Source: Bdellovibrionaceae bacterium UBA2316
GTDB taxonomy: Bacteria; Bdellovibrionota; Bdellovibrionia; Bdellovibrionales; Bdellovibrionaceae
DNA: 64,000 nt
Reading direction: 5' to 3'
NCBI GenBank assembly: GCA_002345205.1
Contig: DDVI01000087.1
Location: forward strand, 46,516-110,515
This document shows, piece by piece, positions 9,157 to 17,066 of the stretch. The notes beneath the pieces are model-generated. The model ran no database searches and was not told the origin of the DNA. It saw only the letters and a program-made list of their open reading frames with translations. Within the stretch, counting starts at the first letter, position 1. Each line of letters starts with the position of its first letter. The position numbers were made by a program, and so were the translations under genes.

Positions 9157-11238
9157 CTACTTGATTTTCTGACCTGGTTTGGCGCCAGAATCAGGACTTA
9201 GAATAAATAAATCCGAACCGCCTGCACCGGCAGCTAAGACCATGCCTTCAGACATGCCGAATTTCATTTTACGTGGTTCAAGGTTCGCGACGATCATAGT
9301 TAGGCGACCTTTTAAATCTTCTGGTTTGTAGGCTGAACGAATGCCCGCAATGATCTGACGAGTGCCATCGTTGCCTAGGCTCACCGTTAAACGCAAAAGC
9401 TTATCTGCTTCCGGAATAATTTCAGCTTCGATAATTTGAGCCACGCGCAAATCTACTTTCATGAAATCATCGATCGTGATTTTTCCAGAACCTTCCGCTG
9501 CAACAGCCGGTTTAGCATCCGTTTTAACGGACGTTCCCGTCGTCACGGCTTTTGTTCCTGTTTTCGCTTTGGCTTTTAACGCCTGTAATTTTTCAGCCAC
9601 AGCTTTAGATTCATCCATCATCGCTTTCACATTTTTAGGATCAATGCGAGTCATTAAATGTTGGTACGTTTGAATTGACGTGTTCTTTAATGCATTTTGC
9701 ACTGATTTAAACTCTGTGTAGGGCTTTTCGTTAAATAGCTGGGCTACTTTTTCACTGAACGCTGGCAATACCGGAGTTAAGTAAATGGAAATCATTCGGA
9801 ACAAATTTAGCGTCGTCGTTAATACTTTTTGAGTTAATTCGGGATCCATAGTGACTAACTTCCAGGGTGCATTGTCATCAAAATATTTATTCGCTTTATC
9901 TGTGATTAGTCGAATTTCGTTAGTTACTTTTGAAAACTCGCGTTCTGCGTAGTATTTTTCGATGATCTCAGAAGCCATTTGCGCTTCTTTTAAAAGCTGC
10001 GCTCCAGTAGCATCTGGCTCTGTTAGTTTTGATTCAAAGTTTTTGTTGATCATCGAAGCGCCACGTGAACCTAAGTTTGTGATTTTACCCACAAGGTCTG
10101 AATTCACTTTGCCTTGGAAATCTTCTAAATTGAAATCCATATCTTCGACTTTAGAATTTAATTTCGTTGCTAGATAGTAACGAGCATATTCAGGAGCTAA
10201 GTGGTTCAAGTACGTACGGATTGAAATAAAGTTACCGCGTGATTTACTCATACGTTCGCCGTTTAATGTAATGAAACCATGAGCATGAACGGCCGTTGGC
10301 GTTCTAAAATCCGCACTTTTTAACAAAGCCGGCCAGAACAACGTATGGAAATACGTGATGTCTTTGCCGATGAAATGGTAAACGTCCGCTTTCGTGTCGG
10401 TTCTCCAGTAGTCATCAAACGACTTACCGCTTTGTTTGCAATAGATTTTCGTTGAAGCGACATACCCCATAGGAGCATCCACCCAAACGTAGAAAAACTT
10501 GCTGTTGTTAGTATCAGGAATGGCAAATCCAAAATACGGTTCATCGCGCGAGATATCCCAATCACGAAGTGGTTCTTTGAACCATTCCATCATCTTAGCA
10601 CCGACTTCAGCCTGAGTATGCTTTGGCAACCAGTCGATGAGATACTCTCTGAAATTATTTAATTTGAAAAAATAATGATCCGACGATTTTTTTACCGGTT
10701 CTGTTCCGCACAGGTAACAGTGGGGATTTTTTAATTCGCTTGGGTTGTAGGTAGCGCCGCACACTTCACACGAATCACCGTACTGATCTAAAGCACCGCA
10801 GTTAGGGCAAGTGCCTTTAACAAATCGATCGGGTAAAAACATTTTATCGTGCGTGCAGTACTGTTGTTCTACCGGACGAGTCGTGATGTGACCTTTAGCT
10901 TTCATCTTGCCGTAAAATTCTTCGCACAGTTCTTTGTTTTCTGGCGAATTTGTAGATGAATAGACGCTGTGGTTGATTAATAAATCTTTGAAATCTTTTT
11001 CGTGCTCTTGGTGAGCGCGAGCAATTAACTGTTCAGGAGTGATCCCTTCTTCACGCGCGCGAATCATGATGGGTGTTCCGTGAGTGTCATCCGCGCAGAT
11101 AAACACGCAGTCATGGCCACTCATTCTTTGCGAGCGGCACCAAATGTCGACTTGAAGGTGTTCTAATAAATGGCCTAAGTGAACTTCACCGTTGGCGTAG
11201 GGTAGGGCGGCAGTGGCCAATATCGTTTTTGCTTTCAT
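9157..11238 (-). CDS. metG: methionyl-tRNA synthetase
   Basis: Charges tRNA-Met with methionine. The class I motifs are visible: the HIGH version in PYANGEVHLGHL (residues about 13-24) and RMSKS near 329-333. A zinc-knuckle insert with CPNCG, CEVCG and CYLCG lies at about residues 140-180. The last 110 residues are an OB-fold tRNA-binding domain (KVDLRVAQIIEAE, GMVLAAG), joined by an Ala/Thr/Lys-rich linker, as in the 677-residue E. coli-type enzyme; this one has 693. ATG at 11238 is chosen over an upstream TTG because GAGG stands 7 bases before it and the family starts there. It is the first gene of the metG-SPOUT-trmO unit. Confidence 0.97.
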   Translation of the reverse strand: MKAKTILATAALPYANGEVHLGHLLEHLQVDIWCRSQRMSGHDCVFICADDTHGTPIMIRAREEGITPEQLIARAHQEHEKDFKDLLINHSVYSSTNSPENKELCEEFYGKMKAKGHITTRPVEQQYCTHDKMFLPDRFVKGTCPNCGALDQYGDSCEVCGATYNPSELKNPHCYLCGTEPVKKSSDHYFFKLNNFREYLIDWLPKHTQAEVGAKMMEWFKEPLRDWDISRDEPYFGFAIPDTNNSKFFYVWVDAPMGYVASTKIYCKQSGKSFDDYWRTDTKADVYHFIGKDITYFHTLFWPALLKSADFRTPTAVHAHGFITLNGERMSKSRGNFISIRTYLNHLAPEYARYYLATKLNSKVEDMDFNLEDFQGKVNSDLVGKITNLGSRGASMINKNFESKLTEPDATGAQLLKEAQMASEIIEKYYAEREFSKVTNEIRLITDKANKYFDDNAPWKLVTMDPELTQKVLTTTLNLFRMISIYLTPVLPAFSEKVAQLFNEKPYTEFKSVQNALKNTSIQTYQHLMTRIDPKNVKAMMDESKAVAEKLQALKAKAKTGTKAVTTGTSVKTDAKPAVAAEGSGKITIDDFMKVDLRVAQIIEAEIIPEADKLLRLTVSLGNDGTRQIIAGIRSAYKPEDLKGRLTMIVANLEPRKMKFGMSEGMVLAAGAGGSDLFILSPDSGAKPGQKIK

Positions 11239-11284
11239 CTGATACCTCAGTTCCAATGTTAAACTTGATCAGGATTAATCTCGT

Positions 11285-11318
11285 AAAATTAAGAAGGCGT
11301 CCTTTGGGGACGCCTTTC
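11285..11318 (-). terminator. intrinsic terminator of the lipoprotein carbonic anhydrase gene
   Basis: A 9-bp GC-rich stem (AAGGCGTCC with GGACGCCTT at 11294-11316). On the minus strand it is followed by a T-rich stretch, CTTAATTTTA, and it lies about 45 bases past the stop of the gene at 11363. Confidence 0.8.
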
Positions 11319-11362
11319 TAACTCAGTGAGTGTATACAAAAACTACTGGCTATGTAAATTAC

Positions 11363-12277
11363 TTATTTAGCTTCTTTTTTCGCTTCATGAGCGGCATCCC
11401 ATTCTACTTTACCAGAATCTAAATGGTAAAGCGCCGTTTCTACGCGCAGAGTTCCTGATTTTGCGGCATCACGGATGATTTTAGATTTCTCTAAAAGTTT
11501 TTGAGATACGCCGCGAGCGTTGTCCCAGCCTTCAGCGACGAAGCCATTAGAGGCTGGATTTTTCATGTGTTTTTCGATGCGAGGTTGTACTTCCGCTACC
11601 AGGGCGTTGATGTACGGACTGCCGGTGTCTGTTCCTGGAGGCGTAGTGAAGGCCGCTTTCACAGCACCGCAAGACGAGTGACCCATAACTAAAATCAAAT
11701 TTGCACCTAAATGTTCAACGCCATATTCGATACTGGCTAGTACGGAATCGTCAACCATTTCGCCCGCTGTTCTGATAACAAAAATCTCGCCCAATTTTTG
11801 GTCAAATACGACTTCAGGTGGAACCCGCGAATCACTGCACGACAATACGATCGTGTGAGGGCTTTGGCCCTTAGATAAGCGACTCACGTCTTTTTGGGTT
11901 GCGCCGTCTTTACGCAAGAAACCTTTCAGGTATCGAATATTACCATTTTTCAACCAACTTAACGCTTTGTCTGATGGAACCGCGCCTGCTTTACGGCCGT
12001 GTTCCGCCGCCGAGGCTGCCGCATGTTCGTCTTTTTTAGCAATCGCTTCCGCTTTTTTTAGAGAAATTTTTAAATCTTCCAGTTCCTTTGAAGGCTCTAC
12101 TTTTTTTGTCTCTGATGCCGGCGCTGTCGCCACAACAGGAGCTGGCGCCGTCGCGACAACCGGAGCTGGTGCTTTCGCTTCCGCGTTCGAATTATGTGCG
12201 TCTCTTTTCTTGAGAGCCGCACACTGAATTAACGTTACAGACAAAAGTCCTAACCCCGTGACTTTTACTAATTTCAT
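11363..12277 (-). CDS. beta-class carbonic anhydrase, predicted lipoprotein
   Basis: Interconverts CO2 and bicarbonate. The zinc ligands and the Asp/Arg dyad of beta enzymes are present: Cys147, Asp149 and Arg151 in LSCSDSRV, then His200 and Cys203 in MGHSSCGAV. The N-terminus is a lipoprotein-like signal with Cys19, although LIQC has an unusual Gln before the Cys. Residues 36-53 hold a tandem repeat of APAPVVAT, then a charged helical linker to about residue 95, so the enzyme would be tethered by a flexible stalk in the periplasm. A second, untethered beta enzyme is at 39550. The gene stands alone between its terminator and a divergent aminotransferase. Confidence 0.88.
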   Translation of the reverse strand: MKLVKVTGLGLLSVTLIQCAALKKRDAHNSNAEAKAPAPVVATAPAPVVATAPASETKKVEPSKELEDLKISLKKAEAIAKKDEHAAASAAEHGRKAGAVPSDKALSWLKNGNIRYLKGFLRKDGATQKDVSRLSKGQSPHTIVLSCSDSRVPPEVVFDQKLGEIFVIRTAGEMVDDSVLASIEYGVEHLGANLILVMGHSSCGAVKAAFTTPPGTDTGSPYINALVAEVQPRIEKHMKNPASNGFVAEGWDNARGVSQKLLEKSKIIRDAAKSGTLRVETALYHLDSGKVEWDAAHEAKKEAK

Positions 12278-12407
12278 TTTATTCTCCTAGTTCCCTTCCG
12301 TGGGATTTTGTTTTTTAGAATACTTAAATTTTGGACGTGTCTTTATTTTTCGTCAATAGCAGTGAGGGCTAGTGACTTTTGACTGGAGGTTAAGTAATTT
12401 AATATAT

Positions 12408-13280
12408 ATGCAAATCAGGCCGTATCAAAAATCCTACTTCAGTTTTTTTTCGACTTACGACAACCAAATGACGACCGATCCTAGGCACATGGTTGTGCCT
12501 ATCGATGATCATGGATTTCATAGGGGCGACGGCATATTTGAAGCCTGTAAATGGATTGGTAAAAAAATCTGGTTGCTTGATGCTCACTTGGCGCGTTTGG
12601 AAAAAAGCTGCGAGAAAATCAAGATATCTTTACCCCTATCGATTCCGGAAACAAAAAAGAAAATTGAAGATTTGGTGACCATGGCTGGTGTTGAACGGGG
12701 TTTGATTCGCGTGTTCGTGACTCGAGGGCCTGGTAGCTTTGGAATTAGTCCCTACGAAAGTACGGCGTCACAGATGTACATCATCACAACTGAACTCAAA
12801 GATTGGACGGTGGAAAAGGTGCAAAAAGGTGTGGCGCTCAGAAAATCAGATATCATACCAAAGAAGGGGCTCTTTGCTCAGGTGAAATCATTAAATTACC
12901 TACCCAATGTACTTATGAAAAAAGAAGCGTTGGATACGGGTTTCGATTTTTCATTTGGTGTAGGGGAACACCATGAAGTTTTAGAAAGTTCGACAGAAAA
13001 TTTGAGTTTTATTAAAGGAAATCAAATCGTATCCCCATTGTTTGATTCAACATTAAGGGGAACGTCATTAATTCGTTTGACTGAATTGTTACCCAAAGAT
13101 TCGGGAATGACCTGGCTGCAAAGGAACTTTACGTACGAAGAATTACTTCAGGCTGATGAGGTGTTTTTAGTAGGAACTACCATCGATGTTTTACCGGTAA
13201 CTCGCATCGGTGATCAGGATAAAACAGAAATCAAGAAGACTATTTGGCTTAGAAGCTTAATCCAATCCGATCAGCTGTAA
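12408..13280 (+). CDS. class IV (D-amino/branched-chain type) aminotransferase or aminodeoxychorismate lyase
   Basis: A fold-type IV PLP enzyme. MVVPIDDHGFHRGDGIFEACK is the family's N-terminal block, with LDAHLARLEKSCEKI after it. The PLP lysine is in VKSLNYLPNVL, and ESSTENLSFI and DEVFLVGTT are the usual later blocks. Branched-chain aminotransferase, D-alanine aminotransferase and PabC share this pattern, and the substrate is not readable. The start is uncertain: ATG at 12408 fits the family N-terminus but GGAGG is 19 bases away, while GTG at 12372 adds 12 residues and has GAGGG only 3 bases upstream. Confidence 0.82.
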   Translation: MQIRPYQKSYFSFFSTYDNQMTTDPRHMVVPIDDHGFHRGDGIFEACKWIGKKIWLLDAHLARLEKSCEKIKISLPLSIPETKKKIEDLVTMAGVERGLIRVFVTRGPGSFGISPYESTASQMYIITTELKDWTVEKVQKGVALRKSDIIPKKGLFAQVKSLNYLPNVLMKKEALDTGFDFSFGVGEHHEVLESSTENLSFIKGNQIVSPLFDSTLRGTSLIRLTELLPKDSGMTWLQRNFTYEELLQADEVFLVGTTIDVLPVTRIGDQDKTEIKKTIWLRSLIQSDQL

Positions 13281-13973
13281 TCTTCGAAGTGCACAGGATT
13301 TGGGCAGTAAAGTTTACATATGAGGGCCTCTTTGCTCGAAAAGGCGGCAAAAGCCGGCTCGATGTTAGTTTTTTAGACAACAAAAAGTCTTTACATGTTA
13401 AAGATTCTTTATAAGACTGGCAGGCGAATTGTAATAACGTCTTGCGGACATTGAAAACAGTCGAACGTTAGCAGCTGAGTTTTCAAAATAAGGTACGTTA
13501 GTTGGTCCGAGCTTTTTTTATGTGTAAGGACAGTTAGTTTTATGAACGCAAAAAGAATTTGGATTGATGGATTGATGTCATTTGCTGGGAATCCAAATTC
13601 TGAACTGAATAAGAAACACGGTTTGATCCGCCTATGGCCTTTGACGTCTATCTCGAGCACCACCGGTACATTAGACATCCAGGATTTTGTTAACAGAAGT
13701 CAAAGTTCCGCAGGCGGGTCAAAAATTTTTCAGTTTAGTTCGAGTTGAACATGTTTGAACCAAAGCCTGCGATATATGATGAGTGCCGCAAATGATACTC
13801 TATAGCGACGTTGTGGCTTGTAGCTTGTTTTTAATTTCTAGAAACCTTCAGGCCGGTGTCTTCTTTTTTTGGCTACACCCTGTATAATTTTTTTTTTTTA
13901 ATGTAGTGATTGAAATGGATATGAAACGTAGGTAATAAAGACGTCACAAATAGTAATCTACTAAGGAGTTCCT
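13281..13973. other. 693-base intergenic stretch upstream of the exported-protein operon
   Basis: No gene is convincing here. There are short hairpin-like stretches (GGCGGCAAAAGCC near 13341; AGTCTT...AAGACT around 13387-13418), a T7 run at 13512-13518, a small open frame of 68 codons at 13542-13748 with AAGGA 11 bases before it but no recognisable composition, an exact T12 run at 13888-13899, and a good sigma-70-type promoter near the right end. A small RNA or a long regulated leader is possible but not shown. Confidence 0.5.
13910..13938 (+). promoter_or_regulatory. sigma-70-like promoter for the six-gene exported operon
   Basis: TTGAAA at 13910-13915 and TAATAA at 13933-13938 are 17 bases apart. 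The first gene starts at 13974 with AAGGAG at 13963-13968, leaving a leader of about 30 bases. Confidence 0.5.
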
Positions 13974-14918
13974 ATGGGAAAAATTAATTTTATCGTTCTC
14001 TTCACAATCGTGCTTGGCCTGACTCAGGCCAATGCCATTTCATTAAGATTTAAATCAAAAATCTTTTCAAGTGGTCCTGATATTTATGCGTGTAATGCGG
14101 GTGTTGCTTCAGCATTCATGCAAAACTCAATCTGCTATTTCAAAGGTACAAAAAATTTCTGTACGCCAACGAGCTGTTCAAACGCTAAAGAAAATTGTAA
14201 CACAAACTGCATTTGCATAGACAAAGGCGGACAAGGTGAAACCTACGTAAATAAATTATTACTTAAGTACCAGGCGTACAATTCAAATGGTCCAGCCATC
14301 CCAACTACAAAAAACGCAGCTGGTCCTAAATTCGAATCAGTGTTCTCTGGTTCAGATGCTTGGAACCGCGAAATCTCTGATGTAGCAACTCATTTCATGA
14401 CAGAAGCGTACACAGGTTCATACTTCATCGATATCTGTTACCGTGGAACACAAATTCCAAATGGTGGTGGTTACTTCGTTCTTTCTTCTGAAGCTTCTGC
14501 AATCCCTTTCTTGGTAACTGATTTGCTTGGTTACGGTTCATTCGATAACAACAGAAATGGTTTAGATTTCAACGTTGTTGGTGAAATTTACACTGAAAAA
14601 GCGGGTTTAACTGTTGAACGTTTCGTGGTGTGCGGTACATCGGCTCAATCTACTGATTTCGCTGTTAACGGAACAACAGGTGTTCCATCAGGTCCGGTAT
14701 CAGGCGCGACATTCTATCACACATCTCCAGAGGCGTCTCTACGTGCGTCGGCTCAAACTGTATCTCATGGTTCAACTATCGATCCTAAGTTCTGTAAAGT
14801 TCGTTACATCTTCCGTGAAACTAATTGGAAAGCGTCTTTACCACTTAAGCGTGATAACAAGGGCGAAGGCGCTGAAGTTTGTACGTACACAACTATTAGC
14901 GACCCATCTCAACAATAG
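13974..14918 (+). CDS. exported Cys-rich protein of unknown family, first gene of six-gene operon
   Basis: Not a family I recognise. The 314-residue product has a Sec signal peptide (hydrophobic residues 5-17, cleavage after QANA). The mature part opens with a Cys cluster at about residues 39-80 (YACN, SICYF, NFCTPTSCSN, ENCNTNCICID), which suggests disulfides and a periplasmic or surface location. The rest is Gly/Ser/Thr-rich and beta-like, with further single Cys (DICYRG, FVVCGT, KFCKVRY, EVCTY). Codon choice is clean and uniform, as in a well-expressed gene. AAGGAG stands 5 bases before the ATG. Next gene 33 bases on. Confidence 0.75.
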   Translation: MGKINFIVLFTIVLGLTQANAISLRFKSKIFSSGPDIYACNAGVASAFMQNSICYFKGTKNFCTPTSCSNAKENCNTNCICIDKGGQGETYVNKLLLKYQAYNSNGPAIPTTKNAAGPKFESVFSGSDAWNREISDVATHFMTEAYTGSYFIDICYRGTQIPNGGGYFVLSSEASAIPFLVTDLLGYGSFDNNRNGLDFNVVGEIYTEKAGLTVERFVVCGTSAQSTDFAVNGTTGVPSGPVSGATFYHTSPEASLRASAQTVSHGSTIDPKFCKVRYIFRETNWKASLPLKRDNKGEGAEVCTYTTISDPSQQ

Positions 14919-14951
14919 TTTTAACGTTTAATCATTGGAGTTAGGTTTACG

Positions 14952-16466
14952 ATGAGCAAAAAAATGGATGTATCACTACTAGGTCTTGTGATTCTGTTTG
15001 GATACTTCCATGCTCCGCTAGCCAATGCTTGTAATTTAGAAAACGAAAACAAAAAGAACGCTAAAATTTTCTACGCGCGTAATGAAAAGTTAACTAAATA
15101 TAACATTGCCGCGTACGAATTAAAAAATTGCTCTCAAGATGTATTGCTCACTAAAACAGTTGAGCTTCCATCACCTCAGAATTTTTCGACAGAATCTTGG
15201 ATGTCTAAAACGGCAACATCGAGTCGTAGTTGTCAGATGGGATCTATGTCTACAGGTTTAGTGACGCCATCTGATACGTTTGTTGATCCAAGCGGATTGA
15301 CAGCTGACTTGGTGACCCTAAGCGACGTGTGCTTAGGTGTAAACGTTCAAGAGACTCAAGAAAAACCAATCAATATTGATGCATCGTTAAACTGCCAAGT
15401 TGTTCTTAAGAAATCTAATTCAAGTCTTTTGTTAAAAGGCGAAAATTGCCGAATTACAGGGCAAGGGTTGCTTAATCTTAAAATTGAATGGGTTGTTTTA
15501 AATTCATGCAAAGAGTCCGGAAAGCTGGTTGATTTAAGTTTAAGACTTAGAACATCGTCTGTTAGTCGCGATAAAAAAGTGACGACGGCTCCGGATGTCC
15601 TATTAGAAAAGAAATTAGAAGTCGTGTTTGAAAATGGAACAAATGATGATCCTCGTTACAAAATGGGAGATCAGATTTATTCTGTTCGAAAATCTGGCAA
15701 ATACGAATTTGATTTCGACTTTATGAGTTTATCGTTAGTTGGATCAAAACATACTCAGCTCCGTGCTAAATCAGAATACTTAGTTAAGAATTTTTCAGCT
15801 CAAAAAAGTCCCTTTGTTTTAAATCACACCTTATATTTAGTTAAAAATGAAAACTATGGTTCGCCTTTGTATTTAGGTTCTTGGTATTCGGGTGCTTATA
15901 TTCCGGCGCACTGGATGGGTGTTGATGGTTTGTCCGAAACGTTTAACTTTGGTCCTTCATTTGACTCTTTTGTTTTAAATGAAACGGCGACTAAGATTGA
16001 AGCGGGTGATGTGATCGTTTTAAAAACAGAACTGTTGTCACCCAATCGTGGTCCTGAGCGGTTTGTTGATTTCTTTGCTGAGCAATTAAAGAAATATAAA
16101 AAGGCAAACCCGACTCAGGTGTCGAGTGCAGTTAAACAAGACGACAAGATTGATGAAATTAAAGGTCTTTCGGGTTTAGCAGATATCAAAGTGATTTCGG
16201 AGATTGACCAAACTTGGTCAGATCCCAAAGTTAGTGCTTTTACAATGATTCCATTAAGTCCAATTCACTATCGTTCGTATTGTCTAAATAACGAATGTCG
16301 TGGGTTTGACGAGATCGACATGATGCCGGAAGTGCGTGTGTCGTTCCGTGTGGACGAAGCAGAAATCGGTACAAAAATTACGCCGATTCAAATTTATAAA
16401 CGAAATTTTAAGAATCAAATTAATAAGTCGGATCTCAGTGATATGAGACGAATACAATGTTTTTAA
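14952..16466 (+). CDS. exported protein of unknown family, second gene of six-gene operon
   Basis: The 504-residue product has an exported N-terminus: MSKKMDV, a hydrophobic core LLGLVILFGYF, then PLANA before CNLENE; Cys27 directly after the predicted cleavage could be a lipid site but the lipobox is poor. The mature protein is rich in Thr, Ser and Lys with beta-strand patterning and about a dozen scattered Cys, including a SYCLNNECRG pair near the C-terminus. No catalytic motif is visible. GGAG lies 10 bases before the ATG. It sits 7 bases before the next ribosome site, so translation is probably coupled along the operon. Confidence 0.72.
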   Translation: MSKKMDVSLLGLVILFGYFHAPLANACNLENENKKNAKIFYARNEKLTKYNIAAYELKNCSQDVLLTKTVELPSPQNFSTESWMSKTATSSRSCQMGSMSTGLVTPSDTFVDPSGLTADLVTLSDVCLGVNVQETQEKPINIDASLNCQVVLKKSNSSLLLKGENCRITGQGLLNLKIEWVVLNSCKESGKLVDLSLRLRTSSVSRDKKVTTAPDVLLEKKLEVVFENGTNDDPRYKMGDQIYSVRKSGKYEFDFDFMSLSLVGSKHTQLRAKSEYLVKNFSAQKSPFVLNHTLYLVKNENYGSPLYLGSWYSGAYIPAHWMGVDGLSETFNFGPSFDSFVLNETATKIEAGDVIVLKTELLSPNRGPERFVDFFAEQLKKYKKANPTQVSSAVKQDDKIDEIKGLSGLADIKVISEIDQTWSDPKVSAFTMIPLSPIHYRSYCLNNECRGFDEIDMMPEVRVSFRVDEAEIGTKITPIQIYKRNFKNQINKSDLSDMRRIQCF

Positions 16467-16476
16467 GGAGACCATG

Positions 16477-17034
16477 ATGAAAACTCTAATAGCGCTTTTA
16501 ATTACGTCGGCAGCGTTTGCTCAAACTTCGAGTTTGGATGCGCTGGGTGCTGACACATTAGGTGAAGCGCAATCTTCAAGCACGGCTTTAAGTACGGTTG
16601 CTAAGGTTGAACAAAAAATCGCAGACGGAATGAAAATGAAATGTGATCCAGTATATGGATGCGCATTATTCGTCGATGGCGGTAAAGGCTACGAAGTCAA
16701 AGTTACTGTAGGTGCTGGCGAAGGTCCAAACTACAATTACGGTGGCGGCGGTATCAATATCTACAGTGGTTCAAACTCTGGCGAATACTATGGATTAGCG
16801 ATCACGTTCACGTACTCTAACTTTAAATGTACTCGTTACGTTCCAGAAGGAACGTATAAAGTTATCGAAACATACCAGCATTTAATGGCGTCTCCAGAGT
16901 ATGTAAACAAAGTGTTTGCGGCTTGGAAAAAAGGCGAAGACATGCCCACCCCAGATGCTGTCAAGACAGCATTGGCCGTACTTGCGACAGTTAAGCCAAG
17001 TCAAAACAACTGTGGCCAACGTATCAATAACTAA
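16477..17034 (+). CDS. small exported Gly-rich protein, third gene of six-gene operon
   Basis: A 185-residue product with a short Sec signal peptide (MKTLIALLITSAAFA, cleaved before QTSS). The centre has the tract GEGPNYNYGGGGINIYSG followed by SNSGEYYGLAITFTYS, suggesting a flexible Gly/Tyr/Asn loop in a beta protein. Four Cys (MKCDPVYGC, FKCTRY, NNCGQ) may form two disulfides. The second of two adjacent ATGs is used because AAGGAG (16465-16470) then has a 6-base spacing. No family recognised; position ties it to its neighbours. Confidence 0.7.
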   Translation: MKTLIALLITSAAFAQTSSLDALGADTLGEAQSSSTALSTVAKVEQKIADGMKMKCDPVYGCALFVDGGKGYEVKVTVGAGEGPNYNYGGGGINIYSGSNSGEYYGLAITFTYSNFKCTRYVPEGTYKVIETYQHLMASPEYVNKVFAAWKKGEDMPTPDAVKTALAVLATVKPSQNNCGQRINN

Positions 17035-17066
17035 TCGATCTATTTAACCTCGGTGAAAGGAGGAAT

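Noticed and set aside
13281..13540. Possible cyclic-di-GMP (GEMM) riboswitch or small RNA
   Set aside because: GGCGGCAAAAGCC only vaguely recalls the GEMM core, the flanking stems do not form, and it is over 400 bases from the operon start.
13542..13748. 68-codon open frame with AAGGA upstream
   Set aside because: Composition is not clearly protein-like, an equally long frame lies on the other strand, and no signal or motif is seen; kept only in the intergenic note.
13883..13899. TATAAT followed by 12 T residues as the main operon promoter
   Set aside because: No fitting -35 box 16-18 bases upstream; TTGAAA-17-TAATAA at 13910-13938 is the better candidate.
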